Source of the DNA: Deinococcus aquatilis DSM 23025
Lineage (GTDB): Bacteria > Deinococcota > Deinococci > Deinococcales > Deinococcaceae
Assembly: GCF_000378445.1 (NCBI RefSeq)
Contig: NZ_KB899696.1
Span: forward strand, 177,134-241,133
DNA: 64,000 bases
Reading direction: 5' to 3'
Shown here: positions 18,251-29,329 of the stretch, piece by piece
How the letters are laid out: every line of letters begins with the position of its first letter
Position numbering within the stretch: the first letter of the stretch is position 1
Notes under the pieces: generated by a model
The model's database searches: none
What the model was told of the DNA's origin: nothing
The model's input: the letters and a program-made list of their open reading frames with translations, nothing else
Translations under genes and position numbers: made by a program

Positions 18251-19330
18251 GTGACCCTTTCTCCAACCTCTGCTACCAATGAATCTGTTCAGCCGCCGCA
18301 GACCATGCGGGCACTGAGCAAACAACATGCCCGCGAAGGCATCTGGATGATCGAAACCGAGGTGCCCACCCCCGGCCCCAACGACCTCCTGATCCGCATC
18401 AAGAAGAGCAGCATCTGCGGCACCGACGTGCATATCTACAAGTGGGACGAATGGGCGCAGCACACCATTCCTGTGCCGATGGTGGTGGGCCACGAATATG
18501 TGGGTGTGGTGGCGGGCATGGGCAGCGAGGTTCGCGGGTTCGCGCTGGGCGACCGGGTCAGCGGTGAAGGCCACGTCACCTGCGGGCATTGCCGCAACTG
18601 CCGCGCAGGACGCCGCCACCTGTGCCGCAATACGCTGGGCGTGGGCGTGAACCGTCCGGGTAGCTTTGCCGAATACCTCGTGCTGCCCGCCTTCAATGCC
18701 TTCAAGATTCCCGACGATATTTCGGATGAGGTGGCGGCGATCTTCGATCCATTCGGGAATGCCGTGCATACCGCCCTGAGTTTTGATTTGGTGGGAGAAG
18801 ACGTGCTGATCACGGGCGCGGGGCCGATAGGCGTGATGGCCGCCGCCGTTGCCAGACACGCCGGAGCGCGGCAGGTGGTCGTGACCGACATCAACGATTA
18901 CCGTCTGGAGTTGGCACGCCAGATGGGCGCGACAAGGGCCGTGAATGTGGCCCGCGAAGACCTCTGGACCGTGGCGACCACCGAACTCGGCATGACCGAG
19001 GGCTTTGATGTGGGTCTGGAGATGAGCGGCAGCAGCCCCGCCTTTGCGCAGATGGTGAGCGTGATGAACAACGGCGGCAAGATTGCTCTGCTCGGGATTC
19101 CGGCAGGACGTGTGGACATCGACTGGAACGCCGTGATCTTCAAGATGCTGACCATCAAGGGCATCTATGGGCGCGAGATGTTCGAGACGTGGTACAAGAT
19201 GGCCGCCCTGATCCAGTCGGGCCTGGACCTGACCCCCATCCTGACGCACCGCTTCGGCATCGACGACTTCCAACAGGGCTTCGATGCCATGCTGGGCGGG
19301 CAGAGCGGGAAGGTTATTCTGGACTGGTAA
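18251..19330 (+). CDS. tdh: L-threonine 3-dehydrogenase
   Basis: Zn-dependent medium-chain dehydrogenase that oxidises L-threonine to 2-amino-3-ketobutyrate with NAD. The match to E. coli Tdh as I recall it is strong along the whole length: [19 protein letters not shown] with the catalytic-zinc Cys, VGHEYVGVV with its His, the structural-zinc Cys in [15 protein letters not shown], the NAD-binding [17 protein letters not shown] and the C-terminal [14 protein letters not shown]. Homology would fit an ATG at 18305 (MRALSKQHA); the promoter favours GTG 18251, adding 18 residues. No kbl gene adjoins it. Confidence 0.93.
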   Translation: MTLSPTSATNESVQPPQTMRALSKQHAREGIWMIETEVPTPGPNDLLIRIKKSSICGTDVHIYKWDEWAQHTIPVPMVVGHEYVGVVAGMGSEVRGFALGDRVSGEGHVTCGHCRNCRAGRRHLCRNTLGVGVNRPGSFAEYLVLPAFNAFKIPDDISDEVAAIFDPFGNAVHTALSFDLVGEDVLITGAGPIGVMAAAVARHAGARQVVVTDINDYRLELARQMGATRAVNVAREDLWTVATTELGMTEGFDVGLEMSGSSPAFAQMVSVMNNGGKIALLGIPAGRVDIDWNAVIFKMLTIKGIYGREMFETWYKMAALIQSGLDLTPILTHRFGIDDFQQGFDAMLGGQSGKVILDW

Positions 19331-19732
19331 GGCTAGATTGCTGAAGCTGGAGTGATCAGGCTGGACAGGCCGCCGTTCAGATGGAAATGCGCCGCCCAGA
19401 ACGCGAGGGATGACGCCAACGGCTGCCAGAACAAGCTGAGGCCTGATCAGGGTTTCTGGTGTGGCAAAATACCCTGCCCTGAACGGACTTTGAGCGATGG
19501 TGACAGCTCACAAAGATCAGCCTGTAGGAGTTTGAACTCAGACTTCACCTGTGCCTGAGCAAGTAATCACTTCTGCTGGCGATCCATACCCCCGACACCA
19601 CTTTTTCTGAGTGTGGTCATGTTAACCTATAGGCTAAATGCTGGTGCTGTGGCGCTGGCTGTGACCCCTGATTTCACGGAACTGAGAGTCCACACTGCTT
19701 CCGCGCACCCACCAAGAGGCCAAGAGACTGAC
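19331..19732. other. Intergenic region upstream of dnaJ with a 16-bp dyad
   Basis: About 400 bp without a recognised gene. TTAACCTATAGGCTAA at 19622-19637 is a near-perfect palindrome lying about 95 bp before the dnaJ start. Its CCTATAGG core is a possible operator or -10 region. The rest shows nothing clear. Confidence 0.4.
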
Positions 19733-20869
19733 ATGACTGCACAAACAGACTATTACGAACTGCTGGGCGTGGCCCGCACCGCCGCCCCCGACGAGATCAA
19801 GAGTGCCTACCGCAAGCTGGCACTCAAATTTCACCCTGACCGCAACAAGGAAGCGGGGGCCGCCGAACAGTTCGCCCGCATCAACGAAGCCTACGCCGTG
19901 CTGTCTGACAGCGAAAAACGGGCGCATTACGACCGCTTCGGCAGTGCGCCCAGTAGCGGCATGCCGGGGGGCGACCCCTTCGGCGGCATGGGCGGCGCGG
20001 GTTTCGATCCGATGGACATTTTCGAGCAGTTGTTTGGCGGCGCAGTGAGCGGGCGCGGCGGGCGGCGCGGCCCTGCACGCGGCGACGATCTGGAAACCGA
20101 AGCCCACGTCACGCTGCTTCAGGCGCGTGCGGGCGATGAGATCGAGGTGGACGTAGACCGCCTGACCACCTGCGAGCATTGCCAGGGCAACCGCAGCGAG
20201 CCGGGAGGCAAGCCGCCCAAAACCTGCACCACCTGTAAGGGCGCGGGAGCTGTTCGGGCACAGGCCCGCACCATTTTTGGCGTGGTAGACACCCAGCAGC
20301 CCTGCCCTACCTGCCGGGGCGAGGGCGTGCTGATCGAAGACCCCTGCACCGTTTGCCGGGGCCGGGGCCGCACCCTGAAGGCCGAAACCGTGAAGGTGAA
20401 ACTGCCACGCGGCATCGACGAGGGCTACCGAATCCGCGTGTCGGGCATGGGCAACGAGGGACCGGGCGGCAACGGCGACCTGTATGTTCACATCGAAATG
20501 GAGCGCCACCCCGAGCTGCGCCGCGAGCAGGAACACCTGATCTATACCTCGCGCATCGGGTTTGCCAAGGCCGCGCTGGGCGGACAGATTACGGTACCGA
20601 CCCTTGACGGTCCCCAAACCGTAGAGGTGAAAGCGGGCACGCAGCACGGCGAGCTTCACCGCCTGCGTGGGCAGGGGCTACCCCGCTTGCAGGGTGCAGG
20701 CAGCGGCGACCTGATCGTGGAATATGACGTGCAGGTGCCCAAACCCGCCCAGCTGACCCCCGAAGCCCGCGAGGCGCTGCTGGCCTATGCCCGCGCTGTG
20801 GGCGACGAAGTGAACGACAAGCCGGAAGGATTTTTCGACAAGGTGGGGAAAATTTTCAGAGGTGAATGA
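19733..20869 (+). CDS. dnaJ: Chaperone DnaJ (type I Hsp40)
   Basis: A 378-aa co-chaperone that stimulates DnaK ATP hydrolysis and holds unfolded proteins. The J-domain covers residues 4-70 with HPD in [13 protein letters not shown] Gly/Phe-rich linker follows (residues about 75-125). Four CxxCxG zinc motifs (CEHCQG, CTTCKG, CPTCRG, CTVCRG) lie at about 144-215, then the client-binding C-terminal domain. ATG 19733 is chosen because the protein begins directly at the J-domain ([13 protein letters not shown]); the open frame extends upstream without homology. No dnaK or grpE is adjacent. Confidence 0.95.
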   Translation: MTAQTDYYELLGVARTAAPDEIKSAYRKLALKFHPDRNKEAGAAEQFARINEAYAVLSDSEKRAHYDRFGSAPSSGMPGGDPFGGMGGAGFDPMDIFEQLFGGAVSGRGGRRGPARGDDLETEAHVTLLQARAGDEIEVDVDRLTTCEHCQGNRSEPGGKPPKTCTTCKGAGAVRAQARTIFGVVDTQQPCPTCRGEGVLIEDPCTVCRGRGRTLKAETVKVKLPRGIDEGYRIRVSGMGNEGPGGNGDLYVHIEMERHPELRREQEHLIYTSRIGFAKAALGGQITVPTLDGPQTVEVKAGTQHGELHRLRGQGLPRLQGAGSGDLIVEYDVQVPKPAQLTPEAREALLAYARAVGDEVNDKPEGFFDKVGKIFRGE

Positions 20870-20897
20870 GGCAAATAGCCAGGAGTAGGAACATGCG

Positions 20898-20948
20898 GAT
20901 CGTGGTCTGGGCTGTTGTCCTTTCCACGATTCACGTTTTACGATCCGT
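20898..20948. repeat. Palindromic interspersed repeat, copy 1
   Basis: GGATCGTGG..CCACGAT..CACGTTTTACGATCC, between dnaJ and prs. Related DNA lies at 22081-22139 and 22668-22700. Confidence 0.55.
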
Positions 20949-21067
20949 CCGCTTCCACTGTCACGCAGAGAAGGACGGCCCGGCCCGGCCACTCACGCTA
21001 TGCTGCCTGCGAAAAGACCAGCGTTTGCCTTTCTCTCCCCCATTCCCCATTTTTGGAGGATTTCACC

Positions 21068-22066
21068 GTGTCTCTGCTCCGATCCACCCACTCCGACCGA
21101 ATTGCCAGAAGCCACCGGGCACCGCTCCTCGTCTTTGCAGGCCAGAGCAATCGCCCGCTGGCACAGGCCATCTGCGACAATCTCGGTGTACCGCTGGGCA
21201 AAAGCAAAACTGAGAAATTTACCAACGACAACATCATCGTGCATTACGAAGAGTCGCTGCGTGAAGGCGACGTGTTCATTATTCAGACCTTCAGCACACC
21301 CGTCAGCGACGCGATCATGGAACTGATGTTGATGATCGACGCCGCCAAGAGCGCCAGCGCGGGCCGCGTGACCGCTGTCATTCCGTATTACAGCTACGCC
21401 CGCAGCGACAAAAAGGATAGCCCCCGCATTTCTATCGCGGGCCGACTGGTGGCCGATCTGCTGCAAGAAGCAGGCGCAGACCGGATTCTGATGATGACGC
21501 TGCACTCGCCGCAGGTTCACGGGTTCTTCAAGGTGCCCGTCGATCACCTCTCGGCGGATATCGTGCTGACGCAGCACTTTAAAAGCTGCGTGCCCAACGC
21601 CCACGAAGGCGTGGTACTGGCCCCCGACGCAGGCAGCATCAAGCGGGCGTCCCAGATTGCCCGCCGCCTCGATTCCGGCCTTGCCATGATCGACAAGGAG
21701 CGCATCAGCGACACCGAAGTTCGTCCCCGCGCCCTGATCGGTGAGGTGGAAGGCAAGACCGTGTTTATCGTGGACGACGAGATCAGCACGGCGGGCAGCC
21801 TCGTGGAAACCGTGAACATCTGCCGCAACATGGGTGCAAAAGACGTGTATGTGGCCGTCACGCACGGCGTGTACACCGGCCCCGCCATAGAGCGAATCGC
21901 CGCGCTGGACGTGACGCAGGTGGCAAGCACCAACACGGTCCTTGTGCCTGAGAGCAAGATTCTGGCCGCAGGCGGCAAACTGGCCGTGCTGGACGTTGCG
22001 CCGCTGTTTGCCAGTGCGATTGCCAATATCCATTCTGGGGAGAGTGTCAGCACGCTGTTTGAGTAA
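21068..22066 (+). CDS. prs: Ribose-phosphate pyrophosphokinase (PRPP synthetase)
   Basis: Makes phosphoribosyl pyrophosphate from ribose 5-phosphate and ATP for purine, pyrimidine, His, Trp and NAD synthesis. The 332-aa protein has the ATP-loop region ending [34 protein letters not shown], the catalytic-loop sequence following SPQVHGFF, and the PRPP-binding loop [14 protein letters not shown]. The GTG at 21068 follows TTTGGAGGA, a strong Shine-Dalgarno, nine bases upstream. The protein is monocistronic between two palindromic repeats. Confidence 0.95.
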   Translation: MSLLRSTHSDRIARSHRAPLLVFAGQSNRPLAQAICDNLGVPLGKSKTEKFTNDNIIVHYEESLREGDVFIIQTFSTPVSDAIMELMLMIDAAKSASAGRVTAVIPYYSYARSDKKDSPRISIAGRLVADLLQEAGADRILMMTLHSPQVHGFFKVPVDHLSADIVLTQHFKSCVPNAHEGVVLAPDAGSIKRASQIARRLDSGLAMIDKERISDTEVRPRALIGEVEGKTVFIVDDEISTAGSLVETVNICRNMGAKDVYVAVTHGVYTGPAIERIAALDVTQVASTNTVLVPESKILAAGGKLAVLDVAPLFASAIANIHSGESVSTLFE

Positions 22067-22080
22067 GAGTGTGGCTGCTA

Positions 22081-22139
22081 GATCGTGGACCGTGGTTTGG
22101 GGTTTTCCCCTTCCACGGTCCACGTTCTACATTCCAGCC
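22081..22139. repeat. Palindromic interspersed repeat, copy 2
   Basis: GTGGACCGTGG and CCACGGTCCACG form a long hairpin around TTTGGGGTTTTCCCC. It ends at the stop codon of the minus-strand Nudix gene. The CCACGTTCTAC block recurs at 22676, next to the stop of the following gene. Confidence 0.6.
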
Positions 22140-22604
22140 TCACAGCACGTATTCTCCGCGTGCCAGTGCCACTCTGGCTCTCTCTACCAACTGCGTTTGC
22201 TCGGGCCAGAATAGGGGCGGGGCGGCGTCCAACGAATGCCATTCCAGCCGGAAGCCGGGTTCGAGGGGCAGTTGGCCGACTTCATCAGTCAGACAGAGGC
22301 TATAGCGCGTGACTTGCCAGCGGGTACGGACATAATTCAGACGCTCCAAAGTCCCCAGATCGGCCACCACCCGCACGGCGTACAGTCCGGCTTCCTCGCG
22401 CAGTTCCCGCATCAGCGCTTGCACATGCGTTTCATCCGCTTCCACGCCGCCTTTGGGCAGTTGTGGATAGTCGCCGGGTTCGATGACCACGGCCAGAAGC
22501 CAGCCGGATTCACTGCGCTTCAGCACGACTGCGCCCACGCTGGCCCGTTCGGGAGTGTTGGGAGGGCGGGTGTAGAAAGAGGCATCGGGTGGGGGAAGTT
22601 TCAT
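22140..22604 (-). CDS. Nudix hydrolase
   Basis: A 154-aa Nudix protein. The box GGVEADETHVQALMRELREE, followed by AGLY, matches Gx5Ex7REUxEExGU, the Mg-binding loop that cleaves nucleoside diphosphate-linked substrates. ASVGAVVLKR is the usual first strand. The start ATG at 22604 (MKLPPPDASF) is placed just before the fold; the frame continues 14 codons upstream without similarity. Substrate unknown. A second Nudix gene lies at 28040, a reminder that deinococci carry many. Confidence 0.87.
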   Translation of the reverse strand: MKLPPPDASFYTRPPNTPERASVGAVVLKRSESGWLLAVVIEPGDYPQLPKGGVEADETHVQALMRELREEAGLYAVRVVADLGTLERLNYVRTRWQVTRYSLCLTDEVGQLPLEPGFRLEWHSLDAAPPLFWPEQTQLVERARVALARGEYVL

Positions 22605-22667
22605 GCAGGAACAATTTAGCGGTGGAAAGTCTGAGGGGCTGAGCAAGGGCGATTACCGTGCCAATAA

Positions 22668-22700
22668 ACCAAACCACGTTCTACGATCCACACTCCAGAT
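22668..22700. repeat. Palindromic interspersed repeat, partial copy 3
   Basis: CCACGTTCTACGATCCACAC, immediately downstream of the VOC gene stop. It matches the right arm of copies 1 and 2. Confidence 0.45.
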
Positions 22701-23312
22701 TCACAGCGTCACCAAGCCATGTGGCGTCTCCAGCAGCGCCCCCAATTCCGGCTGAGGCGCTTCATAGACTTCCACTTCACCCGCAAAGTTCAGGGCGTCC
22801 AGCGCAGCACGCAGGCGGTCCGGGTCGGGCGTGCCCAGACGCAGCGAGGCCAGCCGCACCCCCACATCCGGCAGGCGCGTGGGCGGGGGCGGCGTGTGCC
22901 ACACGATCAGACTGGGCTGCACGCCCCCTCCCGGCAAGCTTCCATCTTCCGGCACGGTCAGCGCCCAACGGTTCTCACCGCGCGACAGTTCCAATCCCTC
23001 TGAACTTGTGGGGAGGGCAGGCACACTCGCCACCCAGTGGATCAGCGCGGGGCCGTCTTCCAGCCTCTCACGGAGTTCGGGGGTATCCAGCCCAAACCAG
23101 CGCGGGCGGGCCGGGGCGGGGGCGTGTGGATTGATGGCGATCACTTCCAGATAAGCCGTTGGCCCCAGCCCCAGCAGCGCGTTGTGGGTGCCGAACAGTG
23201 CGTGTTCGCCGCCGGGGGCGAGGGGCACCCCCAACCGTCCTTCCAGCCACGCCCGACCCTCGGCCAGAGTGCGGGCGGCAATGACCAGATGATCCAGTGT
23301 GGCGGCTGTCAT
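22701..23312 (-). CDS. Glyoxalase-like / VOC-fold protein
   Basis: A 203-aa protein of the glyoxalase-like (VOC) type. It begins [26 protein letters not shown], the standard first beta-alpha unit, with [13 protein letters not shown] as the later metal-side strand. A second, weaker repeat ends [21 protein letters not shown]. His in DHLV and Glu in YLEVI are the likely metal ligands. The enzymatic reaction is not known for this subgroup. Its ATG overlaps the stop of the upstream decapeptide-repeat gene (ATGA), so the two were once translated together. Confidence 0.75.
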   Translation of the reverse strand: MTAATLDHLVIAARTLAEGRAWLEGRLGVPLAPGGEHALFGTHNALLGLGPTAYLEVIAINPHAPAPARPRWFGLDTPELRERLEDGPALIHWVASVPALPTSSEGLELSRGENRWALTVPEDGSLPGGGVQPSLIVWHTPPPPTRLPDVGVRLASLRLGTPDPDRLRAALDALNFAGEVEVYEAPQPELGALLETPHGLVTL

Positions 23313-23759
23313 GCCTGCCTGCCCAGCAACACACTCTCTAGCAGGACACTGCGCGGCGCGGAAATCCGGCGGGCGAGACTGCCCGGTGCGGCCAGTTGGA
23401 TGCCCACGCCCCCCGGCGCGACCACCTGAAGCGCGGCGGCGTAGGGGGCCACCAGTTGAATACCTACCCCGAACGGCCCGATGGTCTGCACGGCAGCGGC
23501 TCCGGGCGCAATGGTCTGTAGGCCCACGCCCAGCGGCGCAACCGCCTGCACGCCCACAGTCAGGGGGGCCGCTGCCGTCAGGCCCGCCGAGGCCACCGCC
23601 ACGGCCTGAGACCACCACCGACAGCGGCGCGGCCCACAATGCGCCAACTGAAGCCGGGGCCAGGGCCTGCGCTCCGGCTCCGAGGGGGGCCACAGGTAAC
23701 GCATCAGCCTGTGCCGGGCCAGCGGCAGAAGCGGCGGCGTGCGGTCTGAGTGGAATCAT
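23309..23759 (-). pseudogene. Decapeptide-repeat protein gene interrupted by a one-base frameshift
   Basis: Read from ATG 23759 in one frame and from about 23610 in the next, the product is a run of ten-residue repeats of the form [AG]P-x-GVG[IL]Q-x-[IVA]: [50 protein letters not shown]. The first 50 residues contain [10 protein letters not shown] and [10 protein letters not shown], then the frame is lost near APLSVVV and resumes at QAV. The interval is 451 bp, 150 codons plus one base, as expected for a single insertion. TACGCT precedes the ATG by six bases. No known family was recognised. Sequencing error is an alternative to a real mutation. Confidence 0.6.
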
Positions 23760-23833
23760 GCCCCTAGCGTAAGCCGTTTCTGCGTGCCTCACCACACCCG
23801 AGCGGCAAGCTGCTGACCTGAAAGGTGTTCCCC

Positions 23834-25099
23834 CTATGCCCCCCTCGGCCTGCTCATTCCTGCCAGATCTCCCAACACAATCGCCGCCGCCTTTTCGCCG
23901 CTTTCCATCGCGCCCTGAATGCCGCTCATGGAGGTCAGTTCGGAGGCCAGCAGCACGCCGGGGAGGGTGGTGGCGTGCCCCGGCAGGTGGGCGGCGTATC
24001 CGGCAGGCTGCGGGTACTGGGCGTGTTCGATGCGCTCTATGTGCAGGGTACGCAGGGTGCGGGCGTCGGCCTCGCCGTACCAGACGGCCAGTTCTGCCCG
24101 CACCTGTGCATCCAGTTCGGTATCTGGGACTTCTGGACGGCCCAGCACCGTGGCAATCAGGAGGTGTTGGCCCTCCGGCGCACGTCCGGGCACGGCCTGA
24201 CTGATCCAGTGGGCGTTGTTGATCCACCCTGCCTCGGCATTCAGCAGCAGCCGGGATTGCGGGTCTATGGCGTGCGGCATGGCGTAATGCAGATACGCGC
24301 TGCTCAGGCTCCCGCGTGCCGTGTCTGCGCCCAGCAGCGTCTGGGCCGTGTTGGGATCGGTGGCAACGATCACCTCGCGGGCCTCCAGATCGCCCGCTGT
24401 GGTCGCCACACTGACCATTCCGGGGTGAGAGGTCAGGCGGGTCACACGCACGCCCAGGGTCACGTCCAACCCTTCGGCCAACTGCGCTGAAATCTGGCCC
24501 ATGCCTGCGCGGGGCACGGCAATGGAGCCGTCCATCAGCATTCGGAAGTAGTAGCGAAACAGCCGGGCCGAGGTGGACAGGTCGCGCCGCAGAAATACCC
24601 CGCCGAAGAAGGGACGGAAGAAACGGTCAAGGGAAGCTTCCGAAAAGCCCTGCCGCCGCAGATAATCCTGCGTGGATTCGTCGGGGCCGTTCAGGAGGGT
24701 GTGCGGTGGTGGCGTGCGGAGTTGGGCGGCCAGTTTTGCCACGCGCAACTTGTCGGGCAGGGGCAGCACCTGCGTGGTCAGGCTGGACAGCAGGCTGCCG
24801 GGGTCGCGGATGGGATCGCCCAGCACATCGGCCCGCGCTCCACGCCGCACCACCGCCGCCGGGGGAATAGGCACCAGATCCAGTGCATCAAGCTTGAGCT
24901 GCCGCCGAACTGCCGGATAGGCCGTAAACAACACCTGAAATCCGGCGTCCAGCGTAAAGCCCTCGACCCGGCGCGACCTGACCCGCCCGCCCACCTCTGC
25001 GCCCGCTTCCAGCACCCGCACGCGCCGCCCCGCCCGCGTCAGCACCCGCGCCGCCGTGAGGCCCGCCAAGCCCGCTCCAATGACCAGAACATCTTGCAT
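23834..25099 (-). CDS. FAD-dependent oxidoreductase (amine oxidase / phytoene-desaturase-like)
   Basis: A 421-aa flavoprotein. The dinucleotide-binding motif [25 protein letters not shown] is at residues 7-31 (quoted in part: [13 protein letters not shown]), followed by [17 protein letters not shown], the second FAD signature of the amine-oxidase/protoporphyrinogen-oxidase/carotenoid-desaturase superfamily. The C-terminal FAD segment is [24 protein letters not shown] role in carotenoid or porphyrin metabolism is possible, but no biosynthetic neighbours decide it. Confidence 0.82.
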   Translation of the reverse strand: MQDVLVIGAGLAGLTAARVLTRAGRRVRVLEAGAEVGGRVRSRRVEGFTLDAGFQVLFTAYPAVRRQLKLDALDLVPIPPAAVVRRGARADVLGDPIRDPGSLLSSLTTQVLPLPDKLRVAKLAAQLRTPPPHTLLNGPDESTQDYLRRQGFSEASLDRFFRPFFGGVFLRRDLSTSARLFRYYFRMLMDGSIAVPRAGMGQISAQLAEGLDVTLGVRVTRLTSHPGMVSVATTAGDLEAREVIVATDPNTAQTLLGADTARGSLSSAYLHYAMPHAIDPQSRLLLNAEAGWINNAHWISQAVPGRAPEGQHLLIATVLGRPEVPDTELDAQVRAELAVWYGEADARTLRTLHIERIEHAQYPQPAGYAAHLPGHATTLPGVLLASELTSMSGIQGAMESGEKAAAIVLGDLAGMSRPRGA

Positions 25100-25168
25100 G
25101 GGGGCAGCCTAGCAAGGGGAGGGAGGAAGCAGGGCACGTCTGCACCCGGTTGCTGCCCTGCGGAGGCA

Positions 25169-25253
25169 GAACCCCCCAGTCGGCTTCGCCCATAAAGGGG
25201 AGCACCCAGCCCTTGTCCTCCCCTCAAGGGGGGCGTTGCAAAGCAACGGGGGT
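25169..25253 (-). repeat. Non-coding repeat, short copy C (inverted)
   Basis: On the minus strand AACCCCCGTTGCTTTGCAAC, followed by GCCCCCCTTGAGGGG, matches the left end of copies A and B, including the TTGC-n-GCAA palindrome. The right 200 bp are missing. GAACCCCCCA at 25169 is a second fragment in plus orientation. Confidence 0.6.
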
Positions 25254-25334
25254 TTAGCCACCAAGCCTTCAAGGAATGGCCCACCTCGGCAAAATTCACT
25301 CAGAACGGTTGGCCCGTCACTCAGAACCAAGCAA

Positions 25335-25370
25335 CCAAAAAGGACCGGAGCTTTCCCCTCGCTCCGGCCC
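25335..25370 (-). terminator. Terminator of the marR-MFS operon
   Basis: On the minus strand GGGCCGGAGC..GCTCCGGTCC is followed by TTTTTGG, 31 bases after the MFS stop. Confidence 0.8.
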
Positions 25371-25400
25371 TCTTTGAATATCTTGTTGAAGCTCGGCTGC

Positions 25401-27031
<1,631 letters not shown>

Positions 27032-27035
<4 letters not shown>

Positions 27036-27520
27036 ACGTTTACCTCTGGGTTGCCTTCTGGGGTCTGGGTGATCAGGGCGGCTTCGAGGGCATCCAGCGC
27101 CGCCTGAGCCGCCTGAACCCGGTCAACCGGAAGATGTCCGAAATGGGCCTGCACGATGTCTTGCGCGGTGCTGCGGGTGCGGGCGCGGGTGGCCTCGCCC
27201 TCAGCGGTCAGGCGCAGGTGTTGGCGGCGCAGGTCTGATGGGTCGGTCACGCGCTCCAGCAGGCCCAGGCCCGCCAGTTTGGTCACCATCCGCGTCACGG
27301 TGGGCGCGGGCAGGCGTTGGCGTTCAGCCACCGCGCTCGGCGTATCGGCTCCGTCCATGATGGCGGCCAGCACGACCAGTTCTTTGGTATTCAGACCAAG
27401 AGAGCGTTCCAGAGGATCGTCCAGCACCTGATGAAAGCGCCGCGACAACCGCAATACCGCCCGAACGAGCGCGTACACCTCGTCCGGCGGGGAAGTTGAG
27501 AGGGAGGAAGAGTCATTCAT
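27032..27520 (-). CDS. MarR-family transcriptional regulator
   Basis: A 162-aa winged-helix repressor. The helix-turn-helix is [20 protein letters not shown] (residues about 59-78), followed by [25 protein letters not shown], the wing with the conserved Asp-Arg. ATG 27520 is chosen because the protein then has the usual MarR length; the open frame continues upstream into the control region. It probably represses its own operon with the MFS pump through the sites just upstream. Confidence 0.9.
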
Positions 27521-27571
27521 TTCAAATGGAATTGTTTCATCTGGAAGTAAAACGATCAAGCGAGAATCGTT
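27520..27571. promoter_or_regulatory. Candidate MarR operator region
   Basis: AACGAT-9 bp-ATCGTT (27551-27571) is a perfect inverted repeat. TTTCAAATGGAA and TTTCATCTGGAA are direct repeats spaced 15 bp (27520-27546) that overlap the marR start. Either could bind the regulator. Confidence 0.4.
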
Positions 27572-28040
27572 ACCTCCTGCGGGACAGGCTCTGCACACCG
27601 TCCAGGCTGTCTAATTGCTCGGTCAGCACTTCATCCCCCAACAGGTGGGCCGCCAGCACGCCCGCCAGCCAGGGCAAACTGTCGGCGGGCAGCTCGGTTG
27701 GGGCAAACCAGCTCACCTCCGAGGTCTGTTCCAGCGGCACCGGTTCTCCGCTCCATTCCCGCCCCAGAAACAGAAAATCGGTGCCCCGCACGCCGCCCAG
27801 GTCGTAGCGGCTGACCCCGAGAAAGGCCAGCGTTTGCGCGTCTACCCTCAGGCCCACCTCTTCCCAGACTTCGCGGGCGGCGGCATCGGCCAACGCTTCA
27901 CCGCGTTCGACCCGGCCACCCGGCAGCCCCCACAACCCCGCGCCGTAGCCTGTGCCATCGCGCCGCCCCAGCAGCACCCGGCCCTGAGTGTCCTGCAAGA
28001 TCAGCCAAACCACGAGATTGAAGGGAGCAGGAAGGGTCAT
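27570..28040 (-). CDS. Nudix hydrolase (MutT-like)
   Basis: A 156-aa Nudix protein. [20 protein letters not shown] leads to the box [21 protein letters not shown] followed by VGLRV (first 20 residues of the box quoted: [20 protein letters not shown]). The [10 protein letters not shown] approach resembles MutT and ADP-ribose pyrophosphatase relatives. The ATG at 28040 is chosen; the upstream in-frame codons overlap the TPP riboswitch promoter region. Its stop is only 50 bp from the marR start, so readthrough into marR is possible. Confidence 0.85.
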   Translation of the reverse strand: MTLPAPFNLVVWLILQDTQGRVLLGRRDGTGYGAGLWGLPGGRVERGEALADAAAREVWEEVGLRVDAQTLAFLGVSRYDLGGVRGTDFLFLGREWSGEPVPLEQTSEVSWFAPTELPADSLPWLAGVLAAHLLGDEVLTEQLDSLDGVQSLSRRR

Positions 28041-28103
28041 GGGGCCATGATGAAGGATAGGAAAGTCCCCAAACCCCACACCAACTTCTGCGCTATGCTC
28101 TCC

Positions 28104-28186
28104 CCTGTCGTCACCGGGGGTGCCCTTCATTGGAGGGCTGAGACATACCCCAGGAACCTGATCCGGGTCATTCCGGCGGAGGGAGC
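28104..28186 (+). promoter_or_regulatory. TPP riboswitch (THI element)
   Basis: The THI-box core is present in order: GGGGGTGCCC, GGGCTGAGA, ACCC, GAACCTGATCCGGGTCATTC, CGGCGGAGGGA. GCTCTCCCC (28097) can pair with GGAGGGAGC to close P1. TATGCT at 28094-28099 is the likely -10 box. The element senses thiamine diphosphate and controls thiBPQ downstream through the terminator at 28258. Confidence 0.95.
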
Positions 28187-28257
28187 GTGATGCGCGGAAA
28201 AGTTTCCAGCCCCATGTGGCCCAGTTTCCGTGTACCCTGCACCAGCAGGAAAACGCC

Positions 28258-28285
28258 CCCCTTCCTGACGCGAAGGGGCTTTTTT
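28258..28285 (+). terminator. Riboswitch expression platform: terminator overlapping the thiB Shine-Dalgarno
   Basis: CCCCTTC-CTGACGC-GAAGGGG followed by C and six T. The right arm AAGGGG is also the only Shine-Dalgarno seen seven bases before the thiB ATG, so the hairpin would block both elongation and translation. Confidence 0.8.
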
Positions 28286-29329
28286 ATGCAAACTATGCAA
28301 GCACTGATCATCGCAGGACTGCTCTTGGGCAGCGCGGCTTCGGCCCAGACGACCCTCACCGTGATTTCTCACGATAGCTTCGAGGTGGATAAGGCACTGG
28401 TGGCGGCCTTCGAGAAAGCCAACGCCACCCGCGTGCGCTTTGTGAAGGGCGGCGATGCGGGCGAACTGCTGAACCGCCTGATCCTGACCCGCCGTGCGCC
28501 GCTGGCCGACGTGGTGTACGGGCTGGACAACAGCCTGTTGCCGCGTGCCCGCGCCGCCGGGGTGCTGGACGCCTACCGCTCGCCCGCGCTGAAAGCCGTG
28601 CCCGACGCCTACCGCATGGACGAAGCGAATGGAACGACCCTGCTGAACACGGTGGATTCCGGCTTCGTGGCCCTGAACTATGACCGGGCCTGGTTCCAGA
28701 AAACCGGGCTGGCCCTGCCCAAAACGCTGGATGACCTGAAGACTCCGGCCTATGCCAAATTGACGGTGGTGCCGTCTCCGGCGACTTCCAGCCCCGGTCT
28801 GGCCTTCCTGCTGGCAAGTGTGAACCACTACGGCGAGGCGGGCGCGTGGAACTGGTGGCGCACGGCCCGCGCAGGGGGCATGAAGGTCACGCGGGGTTGG
28901 TCGGATGCGTACTATAAGGAATTTAGCCGCAACGGTGGCAAATTCCCGATTGTGCTGAGCTACGCCAGCAGCCCTGCCGCGGAAGTGTTTTACGCCGAGG
29001 GGTTCAATCCGGCCAAGTTGCCCGAGCAGTCGCCCACCGGAAACCTGTTTTTACCGGGCAGCACCTTTTTGCAACTGGAAGGGGTAGGCGTGCTGAAGGG
29101 AGCCAGGCAGCCCGCACTGGCCCGTAAATTCGTGGATTTCATGCTGTCGGGGGGCGTGCAGGCCGATATCCCCACCCGGATGTGGATTTACCCGGCGGTG
29201 GCCGGAACGGCGCTGAACCCGGTGTTCAAGTTTGCCCAACAACCCGCGCCCACAGCGGTTAAACCCGTCCTGCTAGCCAACCCGCAACGCCTGATCGACG
29301 GCTGGGTGACGAACGTATTGCGGCGCTAA
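28286..29329 (+). CDS. thiB: Thiamine ABC transporter substrate-binding protein
   Basis: A 347-aa periplasmic/exported binding protein for thiamine and its phosphates. A signal peptide ([20 protein letters not shown]) precedes [22 protein letters not shown], the family start. [38 protein letters not shown] and [12 protein letters not shown] are ThiB/TbpA-type motifs. The start ATG sits directly after the terminator T-run. It is the first gene of the TPP-controlled operon; the permease begins at the next base after its stop. Confidence 0.93.
   Translation: MQTMQALIIAGLLLGSAASAQTTLTVISHDSFEVDKALVAAFEKANATRVRFVKGGDAGELLNRLILTRRAPLADVVYGLDNSLLPRARAAGVLDAYRSPALKAVPDAYRMDEANGTTLLNTVDSGFVALNYDRAWFQKTGLALPKTLDDLKTPAYAKLTVVPSPATSSPGLAFLLASVNHYGEAGAWNWWRTARAGGMKVTRGWSDAYYKEFSRNGGKFPIVLSYASSPAAEVFYAEGFNPAKLPEQSPTGNLFLPGSTFLQLEGVGVLKGARQPALARKFVDFMLSGGVQADIPTRMWIYPAVAGTALNPVFKFAQQPAPTAVKPVLLANPQRLIDGWVTNVLRR

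Noticed and set aside
19622..19637. Radiation/desiccation response motif (DdrO site)
   Set aside because: The palindrome core CCTATAGG does not fit the known TTATGTNATNAACATAA-like pattern.
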